From contig CANKLS010000044.1 of the NCBI GenBank assembly GCA_947483645.1, positions 1 through 10,580 on the forward strand: a DNA stretch of 10,580 nt. The letters are read 5' to 3'. The position numbers and the translations under genes were made by a program. This document shows positions 1 to 6,989 of this stretch, piece after piece. Under the pieces are notes generated by a model that worked only from the letters and a program-made list of their open reading frames with translations, did not search any database and was not told the origin of the DNA. The DNA is from Bradymonadales bacterium (GTDB lineage Bacteria; Myxococcota; Bradymonadia; REDH01). Every line of letters begins with the position of its first letter. The stretch's first letter is position 1.

Positions 1-1037
1 CCGTTCCGGTCGGTGTCGGCCTGGTCTGCGTTGGAGACCAGCGGGCAGTTGTCTCGGCTGTTCGCAACCGCATCGCCGTCGATGTCATCGTCACAGGCGT
101 CGCCAACACCGTCGCGATCCACATCGGTCTGGTTGCTGTTGGCCACCGTCATGCAGTTGTCGTCGCGGTCCGGCACGGCATCGCCGTCGGTGTCTGGCTG
201 GCTCGCTGCCACCTGCACAGCTACGGCGGAGCGGCAGCCCGGCAGCAGGTCGGCCTCACGCACCACCTCCACGCTCAGCGTTGTCGCGCCCTCGAGCAGC
301 GTCACATCGTTGAAAATGAGCCGCGACGAGGTCGGCTCGAGCCCAATCTGATAGCCCGTCGAAAGCGACAGCGCAGCCAGCGAGCCGGGCGTCAGCCCCG
401 CCACCTGCACGGTCACATTGATCTGCACGCCGTCGAGGTCCGGGTTGAAGTCATTCGCCGGTCCGAGGTTCAACCCCTCGGTCGGGAAGAGGAAGGTCAC
501 ATTGCAGCTACCCGGCGTTGGCGTTCCACCGGAGCCCTCCGTGCCGCTACCGTCGGTACGGTCCGGCGGAGGCCTCCGCGGAATCTCCACATCCACCTCG
601 GGGAAGGTGGTCCCGCCGCCGCCATCGGTGCCCTCGGGCGCCACCAGGCGCTCCTCGGCTACCGAGAAGGCATACTGCCGGCCCGGCGCGGCCGGCGGGT
701 CGTTCACACCGTTGCCCTCGTCATCCTTTGCATCCACAAAGTAGGTCACGCGGCTGCCAATCGGCTGCCCCGGAATCTCTGCGCGGTAGCGACCCTCCGT
801 CACCTCCCGCATCTCCAACTCGCTCGCGGTCGCGCCGTTGATGGCGTAATGAAGCTTCACACGCGCTACCGCGCTGTCGTCCGTCGCGAAGGTCTCAATC
901 ACATAAGGGCCCGCAACATTGGCGGTATCGCCGATGAGCGTCGTATCGCGCAGCGACAGAAGGTCTGTCTCGCCGCAACCCGAGAGCGCAAGCAGCGAAC
1001 CGAGCATCGCAATTCCCACCTGTCTGAACATCTTCAT
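1..1037 (-). CDS. Partial lipoprotein with Ig-like regions and thrombospondin type 3 calcium-binding repeats (C-terminus beyond window)
   Basis: The frame is open from an ATG at 1037 to the left edge, giving 345 codons without a stop. A lipoprotein signal peptide is visible: MKMFRQ, a hydrophobic stretch, then the lipobox LSGC with the acylated Cys at 21. Residues 42-126 look like an Ig/FN3-type beta sandwich, with the ending [20 protein letters not shown] common in bacterial surface proteins. Residues 130-177 are a Gly/Pro/Thr-rich linker, and 178-278 are a second beta-rich region. From 282 onward come TSP3 repeats: [36 protein letters not shown]. In known TSP3 proteins such Asp-rich loops bind calcium. 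A GAGG Shine-Dalgarno at 1045-1048 lies 7 nt before the ATG. The protein is probably anchored to the outer membrane facing outward. Its binding partner cannot be predicted. Confidence 0.88.
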   Translation of the reverse strand, partial: MKMFRQVGIAMLGSLLALSGCGETDLLSLRDTTLIGDTANVAGPYVIETFATDDSAVARVKLHYAINGATASELEMREVTEGRYRAEIPGQPIGSRVTYFVDAKDDEGNGVNDPPAAPGRQYAFSVAEERLVAPEGTDGGGGTTFPEVDVEIPRRPPPDRTDGSGTEGSGGTPTPGSCNVTFLFPTEGLNLGPANDFNPDLDGVQINVTVQVAGLTPGSLAALSLSTGYQIGLEPTSSRLIFNDVTLLEGATTLSVEVVREADLLPGCRSAVAVQVAASQPDTDGDAVPDRDDNCMTVANSNQTDVDRDGVGDACDDDIDGDAVANSRDNCPLVSNADQADTDRN

Positions 1038-1079
1038 GCGTATGCCTCGGCTGCGCGCCAGTTTCGTCATCAGGCCAAC

Positions 1080-1108
1080 CTTGTAACCTTGCCCCCAAAC
1101 TTTCGCAA
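1080..1108 (-). promoter_or_regulatory. Candidate sigma70-like promoter for the TSP3 lipoprotein
   Basis: On the minus strand, TTGCGA (1103-1108) and TACAAG (1080-1085) are separated by 17 nt, each matching the -35/-10 consensus at four of six positions. It would give a leader of roughly 35 nt. In GC-rich DNA such matches occur by chance, so this is tentative. The rest of the 1038-1172 gap, shared with the divergent cbs gene, shows no convincing plus-strand promoter. Confidence 0.25.
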
Positions 1109-1172
1109 AGGTAGCAGCCCTTTGTGCGCTCCGCTCGGGAGCCTCTCCCCTCTCGTCCGCTCAGGTGAGTGA

Positions 1173-2543
1173 ATGCGTGTCTTGAACAACGTCGTCGAGG
1201 CCATCGGCAATACCCCCCTCGTCCGACTCAATCGCATCGGCAATCACACCAAGTCCACCTTCTGGGCCAAGCTGGAATACATGAATCCGGCAGGGTCCAT
1301 CAAAGACCGCATCGCCCGCCAGATCATCGAAGATGCCGAGCGCGACGGCCTCCTCAAGCCCGGCGGAACCATCGTTGAGGCCACCAGCGGAAACACTGGC
1401 ATGGGTCTCGCCATGATCGCCGCCATGAAGGGCTACAAATGCATCTTTGTCATGCCCGACAAGATGAGCGACGAGAAGATCAAGGCGCTCCGCTCCTTCG
1501 GCGCCAAGGTTGTCATCACCCCGACCAACGTCGAGCCCGACGACCCACGCTCCTACTACTGCGTCTCCCGTCGCATCGCCGATGAGACGCCCGGCGCCTT
1601 CTACGCCAACCAGTACCACAACCCCTCGAACCCGAAGGCCCACTACGCCACCACCGGCCCCGAAATCTGGGAGCAGACGGGCGGCAAGATCGACGCCTTC
1701 GTCTGTGCAGCCGGCACAGGTGGCACGCTGAGCGGCGTTGCCAAGTATCTCAAAGAGCAGAACCCAGCCGTCCGCGCGGTCGGCGCAGACCCCATCGGCT
1801 CCGTCTATTACGACTACTTCCGCACCGGCAAACTCCCGCCCGCTCACGGCTACAAGGTCGAGGGCTTCGGCGAAGACTTCCTGCCCAGCACCATGACCTT
1901 CGACTACGTCGACGAGTTCATCCGGGTCACCGACAAGGAGTGCTTCCAGATGGCCCGTCGCCTCGTCCGAGAAGAGGGCCTCTACACGGGCGGCTCCGCC
2001 GGTGGCGCCGTGGTCGCAGCCGTGAAGTATGCCGAGCGCTACGACCGACACCTCGATATCGTCCTCATCCTCTGCGACTCCGCCTCCCGCTACATCTCTA
2101 AGCTCTTCGACGATGAGTGGATGCGCGAGAATGGCTTCCTCGAGAACGACACCTCGTCTGCCACCGTGGCAGACCTCCTCGCCGCGCGGGGCGGCAGCGG
2201 CGCTGTTGAGACCGCCACCGCAGACGACCGGGTCCGCGAGGTCATCGGCCGCATGAAGCGGCTGGGCATCAGCCAGGTGCCCGTCCTCGACGGCGACAAA
2301 ATCCTTGGCATCGTCAGCGAGCGCGACCTGCTCAACCACCTCGTCCACGGCGGCGACGCCGGCGACACCATCGCCAATCTGGTCGAGGCCGAGTTCGCCA
2401 TCGTTGAGCCGGTCAACAAGGTCTCTCTCGCCGGTCAGCTCATCGCCAAAGACCTGACGGTGCTCGTAGTGAGCGACAGCCGGCTCATCGGTGTCATTAC
2501 CAAGATCGACTTCATCGACTTCGTCTCGCAGACCCTCAAGTAG
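1173..2543 (+). CDS. cbs: Cystathionine beta-synthase (PLP domain plus C-terminal CBS pair)
   Basis: This 456-residue cytoplasmic PLP enzyme of fold type II should condense serine (or O-acetylserine) with homocysteine to cystathionine, the first step of reverse transsulfuration. The PLP lysine is K44 in NPAGSIKDR. The substrate-binding loop is TSGNTG (71-76), the phosphate-binding loop GTGGT (181-185), and GGSAG (273-277) carries the serine facing the pyridine nitrogen. The segment VEGFGEDFLP (229-238) and DEWMRENGF (314-322) fit CBS better than cysteine synthase CysK. Two CBS domains occupy about 326-386 and 396-455; in relatives they bind adenosyl ligands and can be regulatory. There is no N-terminal heme-binding extension like that of the animal enzyme. 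SD AGGTGA (1163-1168) precedes the ATG by 4 nt. No cystathionine gamma-lyase gene is adjacent, so a serine sulfhydrylase role remains possible. Confidence 0.93.
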   Translation: MRVLNNVVEAIGNTPLVRLNRIGNHTKSTFWAKLEYMNPAGSIKDRIARQIIEDAERDGLLKPGGTIVEATSGNTGMGLAMIAAMKGYKCIFVMPDKMSDEKIKALRSFGAKVVITPTNVEPDDPRSYYCVSRRIADETPGAFYANQYHNPSNPKAHYATTGPEIWEQTGGKIDAFVCAAGTGGTLSGVAKYLKEQNPAVRAVGADPIGSVYYDYFRTGKLPPAHGYKVEGFGEDFLPSTMTFDYVDEFIRVTDKECFQMARRLVREEGLYTGGSAGGAVVAAVKYAERYDRHLDIVLILCDSASRYISKLFDDEWMRENGFLENDTSSATVADLLAARGGSGAVETATADDRVREVIGRMKRLGISQVPVLDGDKILGIVSERDLLNHLVHGGDAGDTIANLVEAEFAIVEPVNKVSLAGQLIAKDLTVLVVSDSRLIGVITKIDFIDFVSQTLK

Positions 2544-2551
2544 CGCTCCGC

Positions 2552-3430
2552 TCAGACGGGCCAGATGGGCCAGGCGTGGAGCGTCTCAAAGGCGCCCACC
2601 TCGTAGAACCCGAGCTTGCGGTAGAGGCCGATCGCAGCGCTGTTGTGGTCGTTCACGTAGAGCGACACCCGGTCGTGCCTGCGCAGCAGCCGGCTGCAGA
2701 TTTCCCGCATCGCCGTCTGCGCCACGCCGCTTCGTCGGAAGGCAGGGGGAACCCACACGCCCTCCACCTGGGCGCAGAGCTGCGACGGGCTCGCGATCGA
2801 GGCCTTGAACATCAGCTGGCCGGTCATCGTGTGGCGATGACACCAGACCCGCTGCTCCATGATCTGGCCCATCAGCCCTAGCTGGTAGGACTCCCGGTCG
2901 TGGCTTGCCAGCTCCAGGCCGAGCTCCTCCTCGTGCATCTCACAGGAGGCCGCGACGAGGTCCTCCAGGTCTGCCTCACGCGCAAGCCCGAGGGCAAAGC
3001 GCTCGCCTCCGGCCGGCGGCTCCTTCAGCTCAAACATGGTCTGCGGCAGCCGCGTCCGAACCTCATGCGCGGGGGTCGCGTAGCTGCCCCAAAATCCCTC
3101 GACCATGACGGAGGGTCCGGCCACCAGCCGCACCGCGGGTGCCAGTCCGGCGAGCTCGCGTCCGCACCACTCGCCGGCCTCGAGCTCCTGCCCGTACAAC
3201 CAGGCAGCGACGCCGTCGAAGCAGAACACCGCCGCCACCAGTGCGTTGCCGCGCAACAGCCCGTAGACGGCCGCCCCGGGATGGGGCGCGTCGAGGATGC
3301 CAGCCTGCAGCGCACCCAACCCAAAGCCAGCCATGGCAGGCTGCGCCGACATCGCCTGGTAGAGCGCTTCGCGGTCGCGACGCCGGAGGCGACGGAGCTC
3401 GAGGGTGGGATTGCCGAAGGGGAAGACCAT
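2552..3430 (-). CDS. GNAT family N-acetyltransferase, DUF4081 two-domain type
   Basis: A 292-residue protein whose C-terminal half (about 145-280) is a GNAT acetyltransferase domain. The acetyl-CoA pyrophosphate loop is RRSGVA (232-237) after VEGVWVPPAFR, and the LYVNDHNSAAIGLYRKLGF segment (257-275) is the usual final strand-helix motif. The N-terminal 120 residues resemble the degenerate GNAT-like half seen in DUF4081 proteins, joined by a segment with TMFELKEPP (131-139). The substrate is unknown; small molecules and protein amines are both possible. The ATG at 3430 is preferred over a GTG at 3448 because AAGGAG sits 6 nt before it. The stop is 8 bp from that of the convergent cbs gene. 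An intrinsic terminator lies between it and the upstream gene, so it probably has its own promoter, though I could not identify one. Confidence 0.85.
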   Translation of the reverse strand: MVFPFGNPTLELRRLRRRDREALYQAMSAQPAMAGFGLGALQAGILDAPHPGAAVYGLLRGNALVAAVFCFDGVAAWLYGQELEAGEWCGRELAGLAPAVRLVAGPSVMVEGFWGSYATPAHEVRTRLPQTMFELKEPPAGGERFALGLAREADLEDLVAASCEMHEEELGLELASHDRESYQLGLMGQIMEQRVWCHRHTMTGQLMFKASIASPSQLCAQVEGVWVPPAFRRSGVAQTAMREICSRLLRRHDRVSLYVNDHNSAAIGLYRKLGFYEVGAFETLHAWPIWPV

Positions 3431-3436
3431 TGCGCG

Positions 3437-3442
3437 CTCCTT
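3437..3442 (-). promoter_or_regulatory. Ribosome binding site that fixes the GNAT start
   Basis: AAGGAG on the minus strand ends 6 nt before the ATG at 3430. The in-frame GTG codons just upstream would place this site inside the coding region, so the ATG start is favoured. Confidence 0.75.
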
Positions 3443-3460
3443 CACCACTTTCGAGGTAGC

Positions 3461-3493
3461 GTCAAAAACGACAAACGCCCCTTTCGGAGCGCC
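3461..3493 (-). terminator. Intrinsic terminator with GAAA tetraloop
   Basis: Reading the minus strand, CGCTCC (3491-3486), loop GAAA (3485-3482) and GGGGCG (3481-3476) form a six-pair stem with one G-U pair. The stem can be extended by two terminal G-U pairs. It is followed by the T-rich run TTTGTCGTTTTT. It lies about 22 nt after the stop of the 3516-4268 gene and before the GNAT gene, so the two are probably separate transcription units. Confidence 0.7.
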
Positions 3494-3515
3494 GTCGTCA
3501 TCTCAGCCGCTGACC

Positions 3516-4268
3516 TTAGGCCAGGAGGCTATCGAGGAAGCAGGTGATACCATCGGTCTTCACGAAGGCCTCCTTGCGGAAGATCAGGTAGAAGCGCTTG
3601 AAGTCCTCGAAGTCGCTCTTCATGGCGCCGATCATGTCGGCCTGGAAGAAGGTCTCGCGCTGGCTGGAGCTCGAGCGGTGGTAGATCCGCCACTCGTTGC
3701 CGTTGGTCAGAATGCCGAAGTCCTTGCCCGTCGCGCGGAGAAGGAGGTCGAGCTCAACCGTCGGGGCGATACCGGCCTCGAGCGGCTGCGGCATCGGAGG
3801 AGCGGGAACTGGGTCGTCGCCCTCTTCCACGGCTGCCTGACGAACAGGTGCAGCAGAGGTCGTCGTGAAGTCATTGCCCCACTCGACAGCGCGGCCAATG
3901 CAGAGCGCCGAACGGAAGAAGGAGGCCGAGCCACGCGAAGGCTCCGCTTCGCCGAACTCGGCGCCGCTGCCGAAGCAGGCATGGTCAACGCGAGCAACGC
4001 GGCCATCCGAGAGCTCTACGGGCTCAAACACGGTGTGCGTGAAGCCCAGCGCGTGAAGGACGGGGCCAACGAGGAAATAACGCGTCTCAACCGCAGTCGG
4101 CCCACCGGCCAGCAGCGTCGAATGCTTCTCGTAGGTCTCGCGGATGCGGTCGAACGCCAGCTGCGCCTCGGCGTCAACAGACTTCCAATCCGCAAGATCC
4201 TCCATCGTCTCAAGGCGCTCTCCCGAGAACAGGGGACCACTGTTGAGAAAGATTGCAGCCTCGGCCAT
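3516..4268 (-). CDS. Stand-alone N-terminal-domain homologue of Eco57I/type IIG restriction-modification enzymes, nuclease motif degenerate
   Basis: A 250-residue protein that matches, from memory of the family, only the first quarter of large Eco57I-like methylase/nuclease fusions. Recognisable segments are SGPLFSGERLE (10-20), VETRYFLVGPVLHALGF (60-76), RVDHACF (93-99), LLLRATGKDFGILTNGNEWRIYH (176-197) and FKRFYLIFRKEAF (223-235). In the large enzymes a PD-(D/E)xK nuclease core carries an ExK motif before a tryptophan (typically EAKRW). Here the aligned stretch reads RAVEW (126-130), so the Glu and Lys are gone although Asp95 remains. An acidic, proline-rich insert spans about 147-165. The methylase and target-recognition parts are absent, and a terminator follows the stop. 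The start is the ATG at 4268, with AGGA 7 nt upstream; a TTG 13 codons earlier is less likely. Its function is unknown. It could be a domesticated DNA- or protein-binding module or a decayed remnant. Confidence 0.72.
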   Translation of the reverse strand: MAEAAIFLNSGPLFSGERLETMEDLADWKSVDAEAQLAFDRIRETYEKHSTLLAGGPTAVETRYFLVGPVLHALGFTHTVFEPVELSDGRVARVDHACFGSGAEFGEAEPSRGSASFFRSALCIGRAVEWGNDFTTTSAAPVRQAAVEEGDDPVPAPPMPQPLEAGIAPTVELDLLLRATGKDFGILTNGNEWRIYHRSSSSQRETFFQADMIGAMKSDFEDFKRFYLIFRKEAFVKTDGITCFLDSLLA

Positions 4269-4483
4269 GTCTTGATCCTGTGATAATTCTGCGAAGCCCA
4301 GACGCAAAGTCGGGCAAAATGGGCCGCGGCTTATGGATCACTCCACCGCCTCGTGTCAAGGTCTCCGACCGATTTTGGCCCTGCTCGCCACCGCCACGCC
4401 TCGCTTCACACCTCCCCGGGAGCGTCGCAGACCCCCTTTCGCTCAATTGTGGCGATTCGCGCACGCGTTTGTTACAGTATGCA

Positions 4484-4493
4484 AGTGTACACT
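4484..4493. promoter_or_regulatory. Palindrome upstream of the CotH lipoprotein gene
   Basis: AGTGTACACT is a perfect 10-bp palindrome, 21 nt before the ATG at 4515. A -10-like TACAGT lies just upstream at 4473-4478, with no well-spaced -35. It could be an operator, but a site this short can also arise by chance. Confidence 0.2.
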
Positions 4494-4514
4494 AGTCTGA
4501 CGCTACGGACCTCG

Positions 4515-6818
4515 ATGCGCCAACCCTCTCTCCTGCTTAGCTCCGCCCTCTCGGCCCTCCTCTTCGTTGCCTGCGGCGACGATACCGCCGGAGGCAAGGG
4601 GCCAGCGCTCGAACTCCTCGACGGCGGCGGCAGTGCCGACACCGCTACCATCGATACCGGTTCGGTCGACACCGGCGCCGAAGACACGACCGTTGCTGAC
4701 ACGACCGTCGAAGACACCAATGGCAGCGCCGAAGACACGACCGTTGCTGACACGACCGTCGAAGACACCAATGGCAGCGCCGAAGACACGAACGGCAGCG
4801 CCGACACCACGGTGGAAGACACCACAGTCGAAGACACCACCCTGCCGCCGGCCGACATCATCATCAATGAGGTCTCCTGCCGCGGCGGGGAGTGGATCGA
4901 ACTCCTCAACCTCTCCGATCGCGACCAGGACCTCTCGAACTGGAGGATCGCCGACGGCCCCATCGACCTCAACCCGGGCTTCCTCAACGGCAAGGTCATC
5001 CCCGCACTTGGACGGCTCATCCTCAACGAAGGGACAGCCGCCATGCCCTTCGCCATCTCCTGCTCCGGCGAGGTCATCCGCCTCTCCGACGACCGACTCC
5101 AACCCATCGATATCTTCAGCTTCGGCGTCGTTCCCGCCGGCGCGACCGCCGGCCGAATCCCCGACGGACTCGGTGAGTTCACAACGAACATCCCCACCCA
5201 GGGCGCGCCCAACCTGCCCTACAACTCCGATGATTCGGCGCTCTACGACCCGCTGAACCCCTTCCTGGTCGAGATCACCCTCCCGCCCACCTCGATCGGG
5301 CTCCTGAACGCCGACGGCCGCACCTATGTCCCAGCCGACGTCGCCATCACCCTGCCCACCGGCGAGGTGGTCTTCGCCGGCTCGACGGGCGTTCGCTTGA
5401 AGGGCTCCGTCGGCAGCTACCGCAACCTCGACGGCAAGGCCGGCTTCAAGGTTGACCTCGGACAGTATGACGGCGCGCAGGCACTCTTCGGAGCCCAGAA
5501 GTTCACCTTCAACAACTGCGTCCAGGACCCATCCTACGTGCGCCAGTGGGCAACCTACGAGGTCCTACGCCAGTCCGGCTTCCCAGCCCCCCGCGTCGGC
5601 TACGCAAACATCTATGTGAACGGCGAACTCTACGGCCTCTACCTCCACCTCGAGACCACCGACGAGTCCTTCGTCAACCGCTACTTCCCCAACACGAAGC
5701 TGCTCTACGAGGGACAGGTCCCGACCGACTTCGATCTCGACAACTGGGTCTACTTCCAGCGCGACATCGGAAGCGCGACCGACGTCGCCCTGCTCGCCAA
5801 CCTCATCAACCTGCTTGGCACCCTCCCCCGCGCCGAGACCTGGGCTGCAGCTGAGCCCTTCGTCGACCGTGACCAGGTCATGCTCGACTTCGCCGTTGAA
5901 GCCTGGGTTGGCCACTGGGATGGCTACGCCTTCAACAACAACAACTTCTTTGCCCACTTCGACGGCACCGACGACAAGCTCCGCATGTTCACCTGGGGTG
6001 TCGACCAGACCCTCTCCGACTACATCGACCCCTACCGCAACGGTGCACGCCTTCAGCGGGGCTGTCTCGCCAACCCAGACTGTCGGCTCCTCTATTCGCA
6101 AAAGCTGCTCTCCATCTCGGCCGCCGTCCGCGCCAGCGACATCCCCAACCAGATGCTTGCCATCTTTGCCGCGCTGGCCCCCGACATGGTTGCCGATCCG
6201 CGCCGCGAGCAGTCACAGGCGGATGGTGAATCCACCCGCGATGAGGCCTACAACTTCCTCCTCGCCCGGCCGGACAATGTGGATACACCGGCCTTCTGCG
6301 AAGCCGACCCGGCATCCGACCCCGACGGCGATGGCTACCGCTGCGCCGGTGACTGCGCCCCAGACGATCCGACCATCAATGCAAGCGCTATCGACCTCTG
6401 CGGCGACGGCATCGACCAAGACTGCTCCGGCCGCGCCGACGATGCGATCGACTGCCCCGACTGCGTCGCAGCGACCCGCCTCGGCCGCAACTACGCCATG
6501 TGCTTCCGTCCCCGAACCTTCGATGATGCCCGCCTCGCCTGTCAGGCGATCGGCCTCGACCTCGCCGTGCCGGGCAGCCGCGGCGAAAACACCTTCCTGC
6601 AGGGCCTCGCGACATCCACCTCCTGGCTCGGCCTCACGGATGCCGCGGTCGAGGGAACCTGGCGCACGGTTGCGGGTGCCACACTCACCTTCACCTCCTG
6701 GGAGGCGGGCGAACCCAACAACGCGGGCAACCAGGACTGCACCCAGATGTATGAGAGCGGCAACTGGGACGATCTGGGCTGCGGTTCGCTCCTTTCTGCC
6801 CTCTGTGAGCAGCCCTAG
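4515..6818 (+). CDS. Large lipoprotein: Asp/Thr stalk, lamin-tail domain, CotH kinase domain, MopE metal-binding motif, C-type lectin domain
   Basis: A 767-residue exported lipoprotein. Residues 1-20 are a signal peptide ending LLFVAC, with Cys20 the likely lipid site (Phe at -3 is slightly atypical). Residues 42-110 are an Asp/Glu/Thr-rich stalk with tandem repeats. Residues 112-232 form a lamin-tail domain (IIINEV, GEWIELLNLS, LSNWRI). Residues about 250-540 are a CotH kinase domain: GVRLKGSVGSY (292-302), YANIYVNGELYGLYLHLE (363-380), HWDGYAFNNNNFF (467-479) and WGVDQTL (494-500). CotH proteins are atypical protein kinases, so this one may phosphorylate surface proteins or may be a pseudokinase. 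Residues 602-647 carry a MopE motif (DPDGDGYRCAGDC, LCGDGIDQDCSG). Residues 650-765 are a C-type lectin domain with SWLGLTD, EPN (733-735) and GNWDDLGC (749-756), the calcium and sugar ligand positions. The frame is open back to 4353, but only the ATG at 4515 starts directly on a signal peptide. Its Shine-Dalgarno is weak. Confidence 0.9.
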   Translation: MRQPSLLLSSALSALLFVACGDDTAGGKGPALELLDGGGSADTATIDTGSVDTGAEDTTVADTTVEDTNGSAEDTTVADTTVEDTNGSAEDTNGSADTTVEDTTVEDTTLPPADIIINEVSCRGGEWIELLNLSDRDQDLSNWRIADGPIDLNPGFLNGKVIPALGRLILNEGTAAMPFAISCSGEVIRLSDDRLQPIDIFSFGVVPAGATAGRIPDGLGEFTTNIPTQGAPNLPYNSDDSALYDPLNPFLVEITLPPTSIGLLNADGRTYVPADVAITLPTGEVVFAGSTGVRLKGSVGSYRNLDGKAGFKVDLGQYDGAQALFGAQKFTFNNCVQDPSYVRQWATYEVLRQSGFPAPRVGYANIYVNGELYGLYLHLETTDESFVNRYFPNTKLLYEGQVPTDFDLDNWVYFQRDIGSATDVALLANLINLLGTLPRAETWAAAEPFVDRDQVMLDFAVEAWVGHWDGYAFNNNNFFAHFDGTDDKLRMFTWGVDQTLSDYIDPYRNGARLQRGCLANPDCRLLYSQKLLSISAAVRASDIPNQMLAIFAALAPDMVADPRREQSQADGESTRDEAYNFLLARPDNVDTPAFCEADPASDPDGDGYRCAGDCAPDDPTINASAIDLCGDGIDQDCSGRADDAIDCPDCVAATRLGRNYAMCFRPRTFDDARLACQAIGLDLAVPGSRGENTFLQGLATSTSWLGLTDAAVEGTWRTVAGATLTFTSWEAGEPNNAGNQDCTQMYESGNWDDLGCGSLLSALCEQP
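4677..4799 (+). repeat. 51-bp perfect tandem duplication plus partial third copy in the lipoprotein stalk
   Basis: Two identical 51-bp units, 4677-4727 and 4728-4778, each encode AEDTTVADTTVEDTNGS. A shortened third copy, 4779-4799, encodes AEDTNGS. The codons are identical, including synonymous positions, which points to recent duplication by slippage or unequal recombination. The unit is a multiple of three, so changes in copy number would alter stalk length without breaking the frame. Confidence 0.93.
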
Positions 6819-6836
6819 CACGCAACCGTCGCGGGG

Positions 6837-6854
6837 CTTGCACTGAGGTGCAAG
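6837..6854 (+). terminator. Hairpin downstream of the CotH lipoprotein gene (possible terminator)
   Basis: CTTGCAC (6837-6843), loop TGAG and GTGCAAG (6848-6854) form a perfect seven-pair stem 18 nt after the stop. No T-run follows, so it is either a weak or factor-assisted terminator or a 3'-end stabiliser. A second hairpin, GAGGCC/GGCCCC at 6954-6970, lies nearer the convergent lipase gene and also lacks a T-run. Confidence 0.4.
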
Positions 6855-6989
6855 ATAGGTTGGAAGGGCGGCCGCGAACTCTCCATCTGGCCTCTCCCGG
6901 CGCGGCCAAACCTTCTTGCGCCTCTTCCTGTTCTCATCGCAGCCCGCAGTGACGAGGCCTCTCCGGCCCCCCGTCATTACCTGCAGCTT

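Noticed and set aside
1161..2348. Long open frame of 395 codons antisense to cbs
   Set aside because: Its translation is low-complexity (Asp, Val, Ala, Gly-rich) as expected for a frame opposite a GC-rich gene, while the plus strand encodes an unmistakable enzyme.
3405..4283. 292-codon plus-strand frame opposite the restriction-enzyme-like gene
   Set aside because: It shows no domain similarity, whereas the minus strand carries family motifs, a Shine-Dalgarno and a matching terminator.
4353..4514. N-terminal extension of the CotH lipoprotein
   Set aside because: The extra 54 residues precede and would bury the signal peptide that begins at the ATG at 4515.
4677..4799. CRISPR-like array
   Set aside because: The repeats are directly adjacent with no spacers and are translated in frame as a protein stalk.
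5815..6846. 343-codon frame inside the CotH lipoprotein gene
   Set aside because: A Ser/Pro/Thr/Arg-rich out-of-frame translation over well-recognised CotH, MopE and lectin coding sequence.
6213..6977. 254-codon minus-strand frame over the lectin region
   Set aside because: A shadow frame rich in Gly, Ala, Val and Arg with no recognisable domain.
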